Shown here piece by piece: positions 41,430 to 48,393 of a stretch of 64,000 nucleotides of DNA (the stretch's first letter is position 1; each line of letters opens with the position of its first letter). The stretch is from the NCBI GenBank assembly GCA_019635285.1, contig JAHBZS010000010.1, forward strand, positions 62,001 through 126,000, in the 5' to 3' direction. Position numbers and translations under genes: made by a program. The DNA is from Rubrivivax sp. Lineage in GTDB: Bacteria; Pseudomonadota; Gammaproteobacteria; Burkholderiales; Burkholderiaceae_C. The notes below the pieces were generated by a model. The model saw only the letters and a program-made list of their open reading frames with translations. It was not told where the DNA came from and did no database searches.

Positions 41430-41555
41430 TAACGTTCGAGCTAAGCTGCCCGCTACGGCAGGCGCTGTAAGCCTGGTTCGCGATGATGCACCAGGTGCCG
41501 CGAACCAGGCTTACAGCGCCTGCCGTAGCGGGTCAGCTTGAGCGAGGGGTTAGGC
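41428..41555 (-). repeat. attC site of the membrane-protein cassette (core split by IS5)
   Basis: On the minus strand it starts GCCTAAC (containing the TAA stop of the cassette gene). It carries a nearly perfect stem of about 34 bp (CCCGCTACGGCAGGCG ... CGCCTGCCGTAGCGGG). The present terminal core reads GTTAGCA because the IS5 element replaced the final bases. The original GTTAGGC is recovered by removing the IS. Confidence 0.88.
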
Positions 41556-42119
41556 AGCACCGAACTGCTTGAACACTGCATGCAGCTGTCCCTGTGCATT
41601 GGTGCCAACTAGGTAGCCTTTCTCGTGGATGCGCTTGACAAGCCAGATGTAAAACTGAGCGTACCTGGGATTGCTTTGGCGGCGTGTTTCAATGAATGGC
41701 GTTAGCTTGACCAACGCATTCGCGATGCTTGTCCCACTTGGGCCATTGAACAATTCGATAGGCAAGTATCCCATCTCGACAAGTCGTCCCCACTTCTCAT
41801 AGAAATTACAGAAGATGTGCTCGGTTCCGGGCGGCCCGTTGAACACGGCATCCCGCGCAGCGATTAGCTCCTTGGAGTCGCCTTCGGTGTAGTAGGTCTT
41901 GACCGCCTCCCAGGAGATCTTTGCTGACTCTCGAAGCTGTGCTATCAGCCACTGTGCGGTTGCAATGAGGCCGCCTAGAAAGGCCGCTGCGCCAGCAGTG
42001 AATCCAACTTCGCCCTTCTGAAGAAAGTAGGCCGTAGCTGCAGCGGCTAATGCAATCAAGAAGATTGTCGTCGCCAACCATGCTGAACGGGCGCGTGAAT
42101 TCGACAACGGAACGAGCAT
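41550..42119 (-). CDS. Integron cassette: two-helix membrane protein
   Basis: A 189-residue protein of unknown function. Two transmembrane helices lie near the N-terminus (SAWLATTIFLIALAAAATAY and FTAGAAAFLGGLIATAQWLI). A soluble cytoplasmic domain follows, with IFCNFYEKWGRLVEMGYLPI and FYIWLVKRIHEKGYLVG. The layout resembles DUF4760-like proteins. The TAA stop lies inside the attC, as in many cassettes. AT-richer than the chromosome. Second in the array, so it could be expressed from an array promoter. Confidence 0.75.
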   Translation of the reverse strand: MLVPLSNSRARSAWLATTIFLIALAAAATAYFLQKGEVGFTAGAAAFLGGLIATAQWLIAQLRESAKISWEAVKTYYTEGDSKELIAARDAVFNGPPGTEHIFCNFYEKWGRLVEMGYLPIELFNGPSGTSIANALVKLTPFIETRRQSNPRYAQFYIWLVKRIHEKGYLVGTNAQGQLHAVFKQFGAA

Positions 42120-42138
42120 CAGGGATCTCTCTTGTGCT

Positions 42139-42207
42139 GCCTAACGTTGAAGCTGAGCCGCGAGCGACGGCCTGCCGACGCGAGTCGGCTCGAGCGACTG
42201 GTTAGAC
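42139..42207 (-). repeat. attC site of the first ORF151 cassette
   Basis: A 69-bp site starting GTCTAAC and ending GTTAGGC on the minus strand, both matching the consensus cores. Inverted arms around GAGCCGAC and GTCGGC are visible. The site overlaps the 3' end of ORF151, which takes its stop from the junction. Confidence 0.9.
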
Positions 42208-42596
42208 CACGGGCCAGCCACCTGCTCGCGGATTGTGCCAAGCACTTGCACCAGCTTCCCCCGCTTTCGAGGCGACTTGAGCTCCGCAGGCAACCGACTT
42301 AGCCAATGGCCGTTCGGGCCCACCGGCAAATTCCGAAGCGCCGCTAGCTGCCGCGAAGTAGGAAGCGGCTTGCGCGACAGAACCTCAATGAAGTGATCGA
42401 GCTGAGCCAATGCGCTGAATTGAAGTTCGTGAGACTCGAACTCCACGCGGAGGACCGCGTAACCGAGATGAGGAATTGCAACTGGAGCAGGAGGGTCGCA
42501 AGCTTCGCTCGTTCCGGGAACTGGCACATGAACCCAGAACGCTACAGGCGCAGTTCGCCAGTCTTTCTCATACGTGAAATGGAACGCGGACTTCAT
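42141..42596 (-). CDS. Integron cassette protein ORF151, copy 1
   Basis: A 151-residue protein of unknown function and the same sequence as the copy at 35291-35746. It is the first cassette next to intI, the most recently acquired position and the best expressed if an array promoter is present. Mixed alpha/beta character with no membrane helix: LGYAVLRVEFESHELQFSAL and LDHFIEVLSRKPLPTSRQLA suggest a small globular domain. Its stop is TAG here and TGA in copy 2, because the codon spans the recombination junction. Confidence 0.78.
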   Translation of the reverse strand: MKSAFHFTYEKDWRTAPVAFWVHVPVPGTSEACDPPAPVAIPHLGYAVLRVEFESHELQFSALAQLDHFIEVLSRKPLPTSRQLAALRNLPVGPNGHWLSRLPAELKSPRKRGKLVQVLGTIREQVAGPWSNQSLEPTRVGRPSLAAQLQR

Positions 42597-42604
42597 TTCG
42601 AGTG

Positions 42605-42662
42605 GTCTAACGTGTTATGGACGACAACCTTACGCCGCTTTGCGCGGCAGCTGTCGTCTAAC
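42605..42662 (-). other. attI region (integron recombination platform)
   Basis: Two GTTAGAC cores (minus strand, 42611-42605 and 42662-42656) lie 51 bp apart between intI and the first cassette. Between them is a hairpin with arms GACGACA / TGTCGTC and GCCGC / GCGGC. The inner core joins the first cassette, so attI lies here. Whether the 51-bp piece is part of attI or a minimal gene-less cassette cannot be decided by reading alone. Confidence 0.6.
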
Positions 42663-42715
42663 GCGGCGCACTGGCCGCCCCATAAGTGCCTGTGCCATCA
42701 AGCCTTTCTCCCTGC

Positions 42716-42744
42716 TTGACTGGATATGCATCCAGTACTAAATT
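42716..42744 (+). promoter_or_regulatory. intI promoter with LexA (SOS) box
   Basis: TTGACT (42716-42721) and TAAATT (42739-42744) are spaced by 17 bp. Between and over the -35 lies CTGGATATGCATCCAG (42720-42735), which fits CTG-N10-CAG and extends to an 18-bp perfect palindrome (42719-42736). LexA control of integron integrase genes is established in other bacteria. A start at ATG 42726 would lie inside this box, so translation must begin further down. Confidence 0.8.
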
Positions 42745-42797
42745 TGCCGCCGAAAGCGGCGTTTCTGGTGCCTGCGATTGTGCGGGGCACGCCGCCT

Positions 42798-43889
42798 ATG
42801 CGGCAAGAGAGGATGCGCGAAGTGCCGTCGCCCGTGGCTGCCCCATGTCCCGTTGGGGCTTCTGGCCCAGCTGGTCGGGCGCGGCCGGTTCGCGCTTTGG
42901 CCCTGCCCCCTTTGAAGTCACCACGATTGCTCGATCAGGTGCGCGAGCGTGTGCGCGGCTTGCACTACAGCCTTCGCACCGAAGAGGCCTATGTCTACTG
43001 GTGCCGCGCCTTCATTCGCCATCACGGCCTGCGTCATCCCACCCAGATGGGCGGCCCCGAGGTCGAGGCATTCCTGACCCACCTGGCTGCCCAGCGCAGA
43101 CTGTCAGTGTCAAGCCACCGCCAGGCTCTGTCAGCCCTGCTCTTCCTTTACGCCAAGGTGCTGGGCCAGCAATTGCCTTGGATGGACCAGATCGGCCGGC
43201 CGGTGCCAAAGCGACGGCTGCCGGTGGTGTTGTCCGTCGAAGAGGTGGCGGCGGTTCTACGGGGTCTGGACGGTGTGCATGGGTTGCTTGCGCGCCTGCT
43301 GTATGGCACCGGGCTGCGCATCGAGGAGGCGCTGCAACTGCGCGTGAAGGACGTGGACTTTGCCAACCAAGCGCTCTTCGTGCGTTCAGGCAAGGGCGGC
43401 AAAGATCGCGTGGTGATGCTGCCTCGCTCGCTGGCGGCGCCTCTGCGTGAGCACCTGGGCGGTCCAACCCGCGAGTTGTGGACCGCCGACGTGGCGGCCG
43501 GCCGCGCGGGGGTGCAATTGCCCGACGCTCTCGATCGCAAATACCCGCGAGCGGGGGTGAGCTGGGCCTGGTTCTGGGTCTTTGCGCAGCGGCAGCTTTC
43601 GGTGGACCCGCGCAGCGGCGTCATCAGGCGTCATCATCTTTACCCCGAGACCTTCCAGCGCGCATTCAAGCGCGCTCTGCATATCGCCGGCGTCCACAAG
43701 CCGGCCACCCCGCATACGCTTCGTCATTGCTTTGCCACGCACATGCTGCAGTCCGGCGCGGACATTCGCACAGTGCAGGACTTGCTCGGACATGCCGACG
43801 TGGCGACGACGATGATCTATACGCACGTACTCCGGGCGGGCGGCTTGGGCGCGCGCAGCCCGCTCGATGGGCTGGCGCTGGGGTCGTAG
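42798..43889 (+). CDS. intI: Integron integrase IntI (tyrosine recombinase)
   Basis: 363 residues from ATG 42798, the first start downstream of the promoter; GTG 42822 after AGAGAGG is an alternative. The core-binding domain begins [20 protein letters not shown]. Catalytic residues: Arg in [20 protein letters not shown], His-x-x-Arg in [13 protein letters not shown], His in [11 protein letters not shown] and the nucleophile in MIYTHV. The integron-specific insertion is present as [18 protein letters not shown], which separates IntI from XerC/D and binds folded attC. The N-terminus before LLDQVRE is longer than usual. It appears intact, so cassettes may still move. Confidence 0.95.
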   Translation: MRQERMREVPSPVAAPCPVGASGPAGRARPVRALALPPLKSPRLLDQVRERVRGLHYSLRTEEAYVYWCRAFIRHHGLRHPTQMGGPEVEAFLTHLAAQRRLSVSSHRQALSALLFLYAKVLGQQLPWMDQIGRPVPKRRLPVVLSVEEVAAVLRGLDGVHGLLARLLYGTGLRIEEALQLRVKDVDFANQALFVRSGKGGKDRVVMLPRSLAAPLREHLGGPTRELWTADVAAGRAGVQLPDALDRKYPRAGVSWAWFWVFAQRQLSVDPRSGVIRRHHLYPETFQRAFKRALHIAGVHKPATPHTLRHCFATHMLQSGADIRTVQDLLGHADVATTMIYTHVLRAGGLGARSPLDGLALGS

Positions 43890-43898
43890 GAGGCCGTG

Positions 43899-44147
43899 AT
43901 GAAACTGGACACGAATCGCATCGATGACGCGGTGCTGGCCTTGATGCGGCTGGGCCTGCACGATGGTGACCGCGCCTGGAAGTCGTTCGACTGGGACGCG
44001 ATGAACCGGCTGCATGCGAAGGGGCTCATCTCCAACCCCGTTGGTCGGGCCAAGTCGGTGGCGTTCACTACCGAAGGCCAGGCGCGGGCCGAGGCTTTGC
44101 TGCTCAAGTGGTTCGACGCGTCCGGCGACGGCGCAATGGCCGGATAG
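43899..44147 (+). CDS. Small DUF6429-like protein
   Basis: An 82-residue protein: NRIDDAVLALMRLGLHDGDR, then FDWDAMNRLHAKGLISNPVG and VAFTTEGQARAEALLLKWF. This looks like a winged-helix-like module of the DUF6429 type, function unknown. AGGAGG lies 5 nt before ATG 43899, and it starts 10 nt after the intI stop, so it is probably co-transcribed with the integrase. It ends just before a strong hairpin. Confidence 0.7.
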   Translation: MKLDTNRIDDAVLALMRLGLHDGDRAWKSFDWDAMNRLHAKGLISNPVGRAKSVAFTTEGQARAEALLLKWFDASGDGAMAG

Positions 44148-44149
44148 CA

Positions 44150-44187
44150 GAACTGCGCAGCCTGTGCTCGACAGGGCTGCGCAGTTC
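44150..44187. terminator. Hairpin between the intI unit and livK (bidirectional terminator candidate)
   Basis: GAACTGCGCAGCC (44150-44162) and GGCTGCGCAGTTC (44175-44187) are perfect 13-bp arms around a 12-nt loop. It lies between the convergent DUF6429 and livK genes. No clear T-run follows, so Rho-independent termination is likely but not proven. Confidence 0.65.
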
Positions 44188-44264
44188 CGTTGACACACGC
44201 CGCACAGGGGCGCCGCCGCCCATCGCCGCCGGGGGGTTGCCACGCCCCCCGGCCTTGCGCCGCC

Positions 44265-45497
44265 CTACTTCTGGCTCTTGGCGAATTCGGCCGACTGCTC
44301 CTTGACCACCTTCTCCACCTCGTCGGCGTAGGCCGAGATCCAGTCGCTCTGCGGCACCCACTTCGTGCCGTCCCACATGTCGATGCGCGTCTTGCCGCCG
44401 CCGCCGTGGTCCTTGGCGGTCACCGTCACCGGGGCGATCAGGCCGTTGGAGTCAAAGCCCTTCAGCGTCTCCAGGCCGGCCTTGATCTTGGCCGGCGTCA
44501 GCGGCAGGCCGCCCTGCTTGATGGCCATGCGCACGCCTTCAAAGGCCGGTGCGTACATCGCCAGGCCGGTGTTGTAGTAGATGTCGTTCAGGTTCTTGGC
44601 GTCGCCGTTGCCCTTGCCCTTGGCATACAGCTCGGCCTCGATCTGCTTGATGATCGGGTGGTCCTTGCCGCCGACGACGTTGGTGCCGCGCTTGATGCCC
44701 TTGGCGTCGGCCGGGCCGATGTTGGCGATGTCCACCTCGTTGAACCAGTTGACGACGATCATCTTGTCCAGCGGGTAGCCGTTGCGCTTGGCTTCCTTGG
44801 CGGCCACGACGTGCATCGCGCTCAGGTTCCAGCTGATCACCCAGTCGGGGTTGGCGCGGCGGATCTGCGTCCACACCGCGGCCTGGTCACGGCCCGGCAG
44901 CGGGTTCGGGAAGAGCATGAGCTCGAAGCCTTCCTTGGCCGCCAGCGCCTTCAGCACCGGAATCGGCTCCTGGCCGAAGGCGTAGTCGGGGTACAGGAAG
45001 CCGATCTTCACGCCCTTCAACGTGCCCTTGCTCTGGCTCTTGATGAAGGCCACGTCGTTGGCCACCTGGCTCCAGTAGGTGGGGCCGATGGGGAAGATCC
45101 ACTTGAACACGTCGCCGTCCACCGCGTCGCCGCGGCCGGCAAAGCTCTGCAGCATGATGTTGCCGTCGGCCATCGCGCGCGGCAGCACGGCGCGCGACAC
45201 CGGCGTGGACAAAAAGTCGAAGATCATCACGCCTTCGCGCTTGAGCTTCTCGTAGCACTCGATGCCGCGCTGCGGCTCGTTGCCGTGGTCCTGCGCCACG
45301 ATCTCGATCTTCTGCCCTTCGAGCCCGCCCTTGGCGTTCAGCACCTCGGCATAGTCCTTCACCGCCTGCGCCACCTGCGGCGTGACGAAGGTGTAGGCCT
45401 TGCTGAAGTCGTAGCACAGGCCGAACTTGATCTGCGCCTGCGCGGCGCCGGCGGCCAGCGTCAGCGCCGCCGCGGTTGCCAGAAACCTGAACTTCAT
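44265..45497 (-). CDS. ABC transporter substrate-binding protein (LivK type)
   Basis: A 410-residue periplasmic binding protein of the branched-chain amino acid/aromatic acid class. Signal peptide MKFRFLATAAALTLAAGAAQ precedes QIKFGLCYDFSKAYTFVTPQ. GLEGQKIEIVAQDHGNEPQR and FLSTPVSRAVLPRAMADGN lie in lobe 1. Receptors opening with YDFSKAYTFVTP often bind aromatic or dicarboxylic acids rather than leucine. It is last in the operon with two permeases, two ATPases and an acyl-CoA ligase. The start at 45497 is set by the signal peptide; an upstream in-frame ATG is rejected. Confidence 0.9.
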   Translation of the reverse strand: MKFRFLATAAALTLAAGAAQAQIKFGLCYDFSKAYTFVTPQVAQAVKDYAEVLNAKGGLEGQKIEIVAQDHGNEPQRGIECYEKLKREGVMIFDFLSTPVSRAVLPRAMADGNIMLQSFAGRGDAVDGDVFKWIFPIGPTYWSQVANDVAFIKSQSKGTLKGVKIGFLYPDYAFGQEPIPVLKALAAKEGFELMLFPNPLPGRDQAAVWTQIRRANPDWVISWNLSAMHVVAAKEAKRNGYPLDKMIVVNWFNEVDIANIGPADAKGIKRGTNVVGGKDHPIIKQIEAELYAKGKGNGDAKNLNDIYYNTGLAMYAPAFEGVRMAIKQGGLPLTPAKIKAGLETLKGFDSNGLIAPVTVTAKDHGGGGKTRIDMWDGTKWVPQSDWISAYADEVEKVVKEQSAEFAKSQK

Positions 45498-45524
45498 CGC
45501 TTGTCTCCAGTTAGGGTGAAACAG

Positions 45525-45615
45525 GGCCCCCCAAGCTGCCACCGCAGCACCGGCTGGGCCGGGCCGCAGGTGGCGCCCCCTGGGGGGAGGCGACCCAAGG
45601 TCGCTTCGGGGGGGT
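45525..45615. repeat. GC-rich intergenic hairpin repeat between livF and livK
   Basis: Contains GGCGCCCCCTGGGGGGAGGCGACC and a paired GGGCCCCCCAAGC, another example of the CCCCCT/AGGGGG type seen near 21300. It may attenuate transcription between the permease/ATPase genes and the more abundantly needed binding protein. Confidence 0.5.
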
Positions 45616-46416
45616 TCATGACAGCCAGCGCTTGCGGCGCCGGTAGTGCTTGATTTCGTTGAAGTCGCGGCCCTCGCGGCCGCCGAGGTAGAACTCCTGG
45701 ATGTCGGGGTTGCGCTTCATCGCTTCGGCGCTGTCGTGCATGACGATGCGGCCGCCTTCGATCAGGTAGCCGTGCGACACCACTTCCAGCGCGGCGATGG
45801 CGTTCTGCTCCACCAGCAGCACCGACAGGCCCTCCTCGCGGTTGATGCGGCGCACGATGTCGAAGATCTCGGCCACCAGGAACGGCGCCAGCCCCAGGCT
45901 GGGCTCGTCCAGCATCAGCAGCTTGGGGCGTGTCATCAGCGCGCGGCCAATGGCCAGCATCTGCTGCTCGCCGCCCGACAGGTAGCCGGCCTGCGCGCTG
46001 CGCCGCTGGTGCAGCCGCGGAAAGTAGCCGTAGACGCGGTCGCGGTCGCGCTGCACCTCGGCCGCGCTGGTGCCGCGCACCGCCGACGCGGCCAGCAGGT
46101 TCTCGTCCGGCGTCAGGTGCTCGAACACGCGCCGGCCTTCCAGCACCTGCACGATGCCGCGCTGCACGCGCGTCTGCGGCGGCAGCGCGTCGATGTTCTC
46201 GCCCAGGAACTGCACCTCGCCGCGCGTGATCTCGCCGCGCTCGGCCTTGAGCAGCCCGCTCACCGCCTTCAGCAGCGTGCTCTTGCCGGCACCGTTGGCG
46301 CCGAGCAAGGCCACCATGCCGCCCTGCGGCACCTCCAGCGACGCCCCCTTGATGGCCAGCGCCACGCGGTCGTAGATGACCTCGATGTTGTTCAGCGACA
46401 GGACCGTGGCGCTCAT
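45616..46416 (-). CDS. livF: ABC transporter ATP-binding protein (LivF)
   Basis: A 266-residue ATPase. Walker A GANGAGKSTLL (about 38-48), signature YLSGGEQQMLAIGRAL (about 144-159), Walker B LLMLDEPSLGLAPF (about 165-178) and the switch His region around LLVEQN. The C-terminus is extended and basic (YRRRKRWLS). Pairs with LivG to power the LivHM permease. The start is 2 nt past the livM stop, within the operon. Confidence 0.93.
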   Translation of the reverse strand: MSATVLSLNNIEVIYDRVALAIKGASLEVPQGGMVALLGANGAGKSTLLKAVSGLLKAERGEITRGEVQFLGENIDALPPQTRVQRGIVQVLEGRRVFEHLTPDENLLAASAVRGTSAAEVQRDRDRVYGYFPRLHQRRSAQAGYLSGGEQQMLAIGRALMTRPKLLMLDEPSLGLAPFLVAEIFDIVRRINREEGLSVLLVEQNAIAALEVVSHGYLIEGGRIVMHDSAEAMKRNPDIQEFYLGGREGRDFNEIKHYRRRKRWLS

Positions 46417-46417
46417 G

Positions 46418-47491
46418 TCATTTCCTGGCGTAGCCGAAGGGCCAGACCATCAGGTAGTTGCGCACATTGCCGTAGAGCTTGCCCAGGCCCATCGGTTCGA
46501 CCAGCAGGAAGACGATGATCAGCCCACCGTACACCGCATAAGGCAGGTGCGCCAGCGTCTCGATGCCGATGTCCGCGCCCAGCAGCTTGGCGATCCAGGC
46601 GATCAGCGCATGGATCTGCCCCGGCAGCAGCAGGATGAAGGCCGCGCCGAACCAGCTGCCGATGATGCTGGCCAGCCCGCCGACGATGACCATCGCCAGC
46701 AACTCGATCGACACGTTGACGGCAAACTGTTCCGGCGTCACCGCGTGATAGAAGCAGAAGATGAGCATCGCGCCGCTGACGCCGCCGATGAAGGACGAGG
46801 TGGCAAAAGCCACCAGCTTGTAGCGGAAGGCCTGCACGCCGATCACCGCGGCGGCGTAGTCCTTCTCGCGCACCGCCACCAGCGCGCGGCCCAGCGCGGT
46901 GCGCCGCAGGTTGAGCATGAACAGCGTCACCAGCAGTGCCCAGCCCAGGGCCACGTAGTACAGCCCCGCGTCGGACTCGATGCGCTGGCCCAGCAGCGCC
47001 ATCGGCGGCGCCTGCAGGGTGGCGCTGACGCCGCCGCTGATGGCCGGCACGTGCGAGATCACCCAGTCCATGACGAACTGCAGCGCCAGCGTGGACAGCG
47101 CCAGGTACAGGCCCTTGACGCGCAGCGCGGCAAAGGCGAAGCCCACGCCGATGACCGTGGCCATCAGCCCGCCCAGCACGGCGGCGATCTCCCAGGGCAC
47201 GCCGGCCTTGTAGGCATGCACCGTGGTGTAGGCGCCGATGCCCATCACCGCCGCATAGCCGAAATGGAACTGCCCGGCCCAGCCGAGGATCAGGTTCAAG
47301 CCCAACGTGGCCGACACCCACACCAGCCACGGCGTCAGGTAGCTCGAGATGGTCAGCGAGCTGAACAGCAGCGGCGCCAGCACGGCCAGCGCCAGCAGCG
47401 CGACGATCGCCCAGCGGTCGGCGGGGATCGGGAACAGCGCGCGGTCGGCGGCATAGTCGGTGTGGCGGATGCCCGAGCGGCGGTACAGCAT
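46418..47491 (-). CDS. livM: ABC transporter permease (LivM)
   Basis: A 357-residue inner-membrane permease with about ten hydrophobic segments. Family landmarks: ATLGLNLILGWAGQFHFGYAA (about 62-82), FAALRVKGLYLALSTLALQF, and the cytoplasmic coupling segment RTALGRALVAVREKDYAAAV IGVQ-like loop (about 203-225). ATG 47491 (MLYRRSGIRHTDY) is the family-typical start; a longer frame to 47539 is rejected. Forms the channel with LivH. Confidence 0.92.
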   Translation of the reverse strand: MLYRRSGIRHTDYAADRALFPIPADRWAIVALLALAVLAPLLFSSLTISSYLTPWLVWVSATLGLNLILGWAGQFHFGYAAVMGIGAYTTVHAYKAGVPWEIAAVLGGLMATVIGVGFAFAALRVKGLYLALSTLALQFVMDWVISHVPAISGGVSATLQAPPMALLGQRIESDAGLYYVALGWALLVTLFMLNLRRTALGRALVAVREKDYAAAVIGVQAFRYKLVAFATSSFIGGVSGAMLIFCFYHAVTPEQFAVNVSIELLAMVIVGGLASIIGSWFGAAFILLLPGQIHALIAWIAKLLGADIGIETLAHLPYAVYGGLIIVFLLVEPMGLGKLYGNVRNYLMVWPFGYARK

Positions 47492-47501
47492 GGCCTGAGT
47501 C

Positions 47502-48389
47502 CTAGAGCCTTTCGATGTCGTGCCGGCCGAACAGGCCATGCGGACGGATCATGATGGTCAGGATCAGCACCAGCGCCACCACCAGCTCGCGCGTGCCGCC
47601 GCCGAGCAGCGGGTCCAGGATGCCCGCGGCCACCGCCTCGATCACGCCCAGCGCGATGCCGGCCAGCACGGCGCCGCCCAGGCTGTCCATGCCGCCCAGC
47701 ACCGCCACGGTGATGCCCTTCAGCAGCAGCAGCGACAGCGACTGGTCGACGCCCTGGATCGAGCCCCACAGCACCCCCGCCGCGGTGGCCACCAAGGACG
47801 ACAGCGCCCACGACAGCGCCACGCCGCGCTCCACCGAGATGCCCACCGACCACGAGGCCATGTAGTCGTCGGCGATGGCGCGCAGCACCACGCCGCGGCG
47901 CGTGCGGAAGAAGAACACGAACACCGCGAACAGCCCCAACGCCACCACCGCGCCGACCACGTAGGCGCGGTTCAGCAGCAGCGGGCCCAGGAACAGCGGG
48001 TCGTTGCCGATGCCGATGTCCAGCGGCCGCGCGGTGCCGCCGCCGATGACCAGGGTGACCGCGCGCAGGAAGATGTCCAGGCCCAGCGTCATCATCAGGA
48101 TCATGACGATCGGCCGGCCGGCCAGGCGGCGCAGCGCCACGCGTTCGATGCCCAGGCCCAGGCCCATCATCGTCAACATGGCCAGCGGGATGGCCGCCCA
48201 CATCGGCAACCCGGCGCCGTTGGCGAAGGCCAGCACCACATAGGCGCCGATCATCGTCAGCGCGCCCTGCGCCAGATTGGGCACCGACGACGACTTGTAG
48301 ATGAGCACGATGCCCATCGCCACCAGCGAATACATCAGCCCCGACAGCGCGCCGTTGATGCCGAGCTCCAGCAGGTACATCAGGTCCAT
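47502..48389 (-). CDS. livH: ABC transporter permease (LivH)
   Basis: A 295-residue permease with about eight hydrophobic segments. It opens MYLLELGINGALSGLMYSLV and has IYKSSSVPNLAQGALTMIGA, the LivH signature. The EAA-like coupling loop is TRRGVVLRAIADDYMASWSV, followed by LGGMDSLGGAVLAGIALGVI. It lies 10 nt before livM and 4 nt after the fadD-like gene in transcription order. Confidence 0.93.
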   Translation of the reverse strand: MDLMYLLELGINGALSGLMYSLVAMGIVLIYKSSSVPNLAQGALTMIGAYVVLAFANGAGLPMWAAIPLAMLTMMGLGLGIERVALRRLAGRPIVMILMMTLGLDIFLRAVTLVIGGGTARPLDIGIGNDPLFLGPLLLNRAYVVGAVVALGLFAVFVFFFRTRRGVVLRAIADDYMASWSVGISVERGVALSWALSSLVATAAGVLWGSIQGVDQSLSLLLLKGITVAVLGGMDSLGGAVLAGIALGVIEAVAAGILDPLLGGGTRELVVALVLILTIMIRPHGLFGRHDIERL

Positions 48390-48393
48390 CGGC

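Larger units (their letters stand above)
35289..43889. mobile_element. Chromosomal integron: intI, attI region and five-cassette array
   Basis: An integron integrase gene on the plus strand is followed to its left by cassettes read on the minus strand, separated by attC sites with GTTRRRY and RYYYAAC cores. This is the classical divergent integron layout. Five cassettes can be traced (ORF151, membrane protein, IS-disrupted, higBA, ORF151 again), with three insertion sequences inside the array. No resistance gene is present. GC content is visibly lower than in the flanks. The left end is the terminal attC 80 nt after the HupE-like gene. Confidence 0.92.

Noticed and set aside
42726-42797. N-terminal 24 codons of the longest intI frame
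   Set aside because: The ATG at 42726 lies within the LexA box and upstream of the -10, so it cannot be in the transcript from this promoter.
35289-43889. Genomic island carried by a prophage or conjugative element
   Set aside because: The only recombinase besides IS transposases is an integron integrase. No phage structural genes, relaxase or tRNA attachment site was seen.
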